A stretch of 64,000 bases of DNA from contig VTPC01090685.1 of the NCBI GenBank assembly GCA_011009095.1, positions 71,869-135,868 of the forward strand. The letters run 5' to 3'. The notes below the pieces were generated by a model. The model searched no databases and had not been told where the DNA came from. It saw only the letters and a list, made by a program, of their open reading frames with translations. The stretch comes from Ignelater luminosus (Eukaryota; Arthropoda; Insecta; Coleoptera; Elateridae). Made by a program: the position numbers and the translations under genes. Shown here in pieces: positions 62,457 through 64,000 of this stretch (positions are counted from its first letter, which is position 1; each line of letters opens with the position of its first letter).

Positions 62457-64000
62457 TAATTGACGTTTTCTATGTAGTATGTATTGTCAAGTTACCTATG
62501 GAATAAACAGAACAGGACAAAAACACTGTAACTTGTTACTTTTAAGCTTCTATTGTTTTTTGTGATTCTGTAATGTTTGTATGTACGTACACCTGGAGAA
62601 GGTTTGAAATTGGAGATCTTACTACCTTTCGACGTTAAAGACTCCTGAAATAAGTAAAACGAAATATTATTTGGTTATCTTTATTTGAATCCATTTTAGT
62701 AGTCACTTGATTAATGCCTTTGAAATAATGTTTCTTAAAGTGTTTCAATCCCTTTGCTAGTACATCGTAGGATTATCTGAAAGATCAGAACAAAATCACA
62801 TACCGTCCAGTAAACATTGATGATTCGAATAGCTTTAAAGCATTAAAAATGGCACAAGTAAGGTGTTCATTTAAATTTAAACAAGCAATACCGTTTTATG
62901 CAATATTATACTAAAACGTTCTTTTAAAATTGCTTACTCGTATACACATGTTGATTGCATGCAAGAAAACCCTTTAAACGCGTATAAATCCAATCCCTAC
63001 TTATTAGTTACCCTAAATCTTCGTTCTAATCAGATTAGGATGAACTTAATCCGTAAAATATGCGGAAAACGATCTTAATACCTAAATTAGGAAAAATGAA
63101 GGATTTAAGCGAATGCGTGTAATTGGAGTTGCGTATTAGTTGTTTCGCCCAAAACACGAAGTTTGTTCCTATTAACAGTAATAATTTAGTATTTGTAAAC
63201 TAAAGATTAGAATTCTAGAAGGCTGTGTACACACACATCAATTAGTCCAGTAAGCAGTTCCTCCAGCATTTACAAGAAGTGCCACCTTAAAGTTCCCGAA
63301 ACGTATCTGCTGGTGTGACAAAGAAGTGATATATTCTTGGAAACATTTATGTGGTAGGATCGAGTAGGTTAAGAATATATTATACACATAAATAGTGGAA
63401 AAGTGGTGTAGCTGGTGTATTATGGGAGCGGAGTCCGCGAGAGGCTTACTCGTGTACGACGCAATCGTAGGAAGCAATAACATTTGGAAACAACAAATCA
63501 TACCGATCCCAGAAAATCTACCCGAAGCGCATACACCACTAAATATTTGAAATATTGTAATATGCTGGTAGTTGTATGGAGCGTATTTGTGAGGAGATAA
63601 TAAATCGTATTTGGGAAGCTTTCCGTTCGTGATACGGGATGTCGAGTTTTCAGATAATTAATAAATAACTAAATTGGTTAAATTCAGAAAAGTTCGAACG
63701 TGGAAACGCCGGTGAGCAGACTTAGAAATGTTTTTATGTCGTATAAAAGATCAAATAAGTATATAATAATTATTAAACGAATCGGGAGATTAGGGTCTCT
63801 TTAGAGGTACGATTTTTTCCGAGGCAAATCGGATTGTACATCACGTGAATTACAAATTTTAAATGACGGAGTGCAGCGAACTGAAATCTTAGCAATTAGT
63901 TTCTTCAAAGTATTCACATTTACGCTTTTTGCTTCTTGTTCCGAAAATTTTTCTCATTCGCGGCAAATCATTAGTAACCCTTATTAGTGATTATTTGAAG
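62457..64000. other. AT-rich sequence, no recognised gene
   Basis: Only short open frames are present, none recognisable. One TAATCC lies at 63047. The last 500 bases are slightly richer in CpG. Nothing further was supported. Confidence 0.55.

Overview
The window looks like nuclear DNA of an insect. It is AT-rich, has very long introns, contains a dead mariner transposon, and carries one recognisable protein-coding gene. That gene, on the minus strand, is an orthologue of defective proventriculus (dve), the arthropod member of the SATB/Compass family. I cannot name the species from the sequence. No rRNA, tRNA, CRISPR or prokaryotic features were seen.

The dve model has five coding exons with compatible GT-AG junctions and reading phases: 48460-48555, 30513-30708, 16919-17355, 12213-13037 and 11480-12151. 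Together they encode about 740 residues. In order, the protein has a short conserved N-terminus, a Pro/Ser/Thr-rich linker, a ubiquitin-like oligomerisation domain (ULD), a CUT-like (CUTL) segment and two atypical homeodomains. Both homeodomains have lysine at position 50. The first three introns are 17.8, 13.2 and 3.9 kb; the last is only 61 bp.

Layout: 1-8.3 kb is AT-rich sequence with no recognised gene. 8.3-11.1 kb is a CpG-richer non-coding block just downstream of dve. 11.5-48.6 kb is dve. 48.6-49.3 kb is a CpG-rich block over the dve 5' end. 49.3-61.2 kb is AT-rich, with a small CpG-richer patch near 57.4 kb. At 61.27-62.18 kb lies a mariner copy with an internal deletion, a frameshift and a lost 3' half, followed by another repeat remnant. 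A weak LINE reverse-transcriptase trace lies in intron 1 near 32 kb.

The most interesting pattern is in the introns. Islands at 18.1-18.5, 19.97-20.3, 29.7-30.2 and 48.0-48.1 kb carry clusters of TAATCC/GGATTA. This is the motif preferred by K50 homeodomains, the class that dve itself encodes and that Otd/Bicoid also belong to. The arrangement suggests enhancers under autoregulation or Otd-type control. That is inference from motif density and known family biology.
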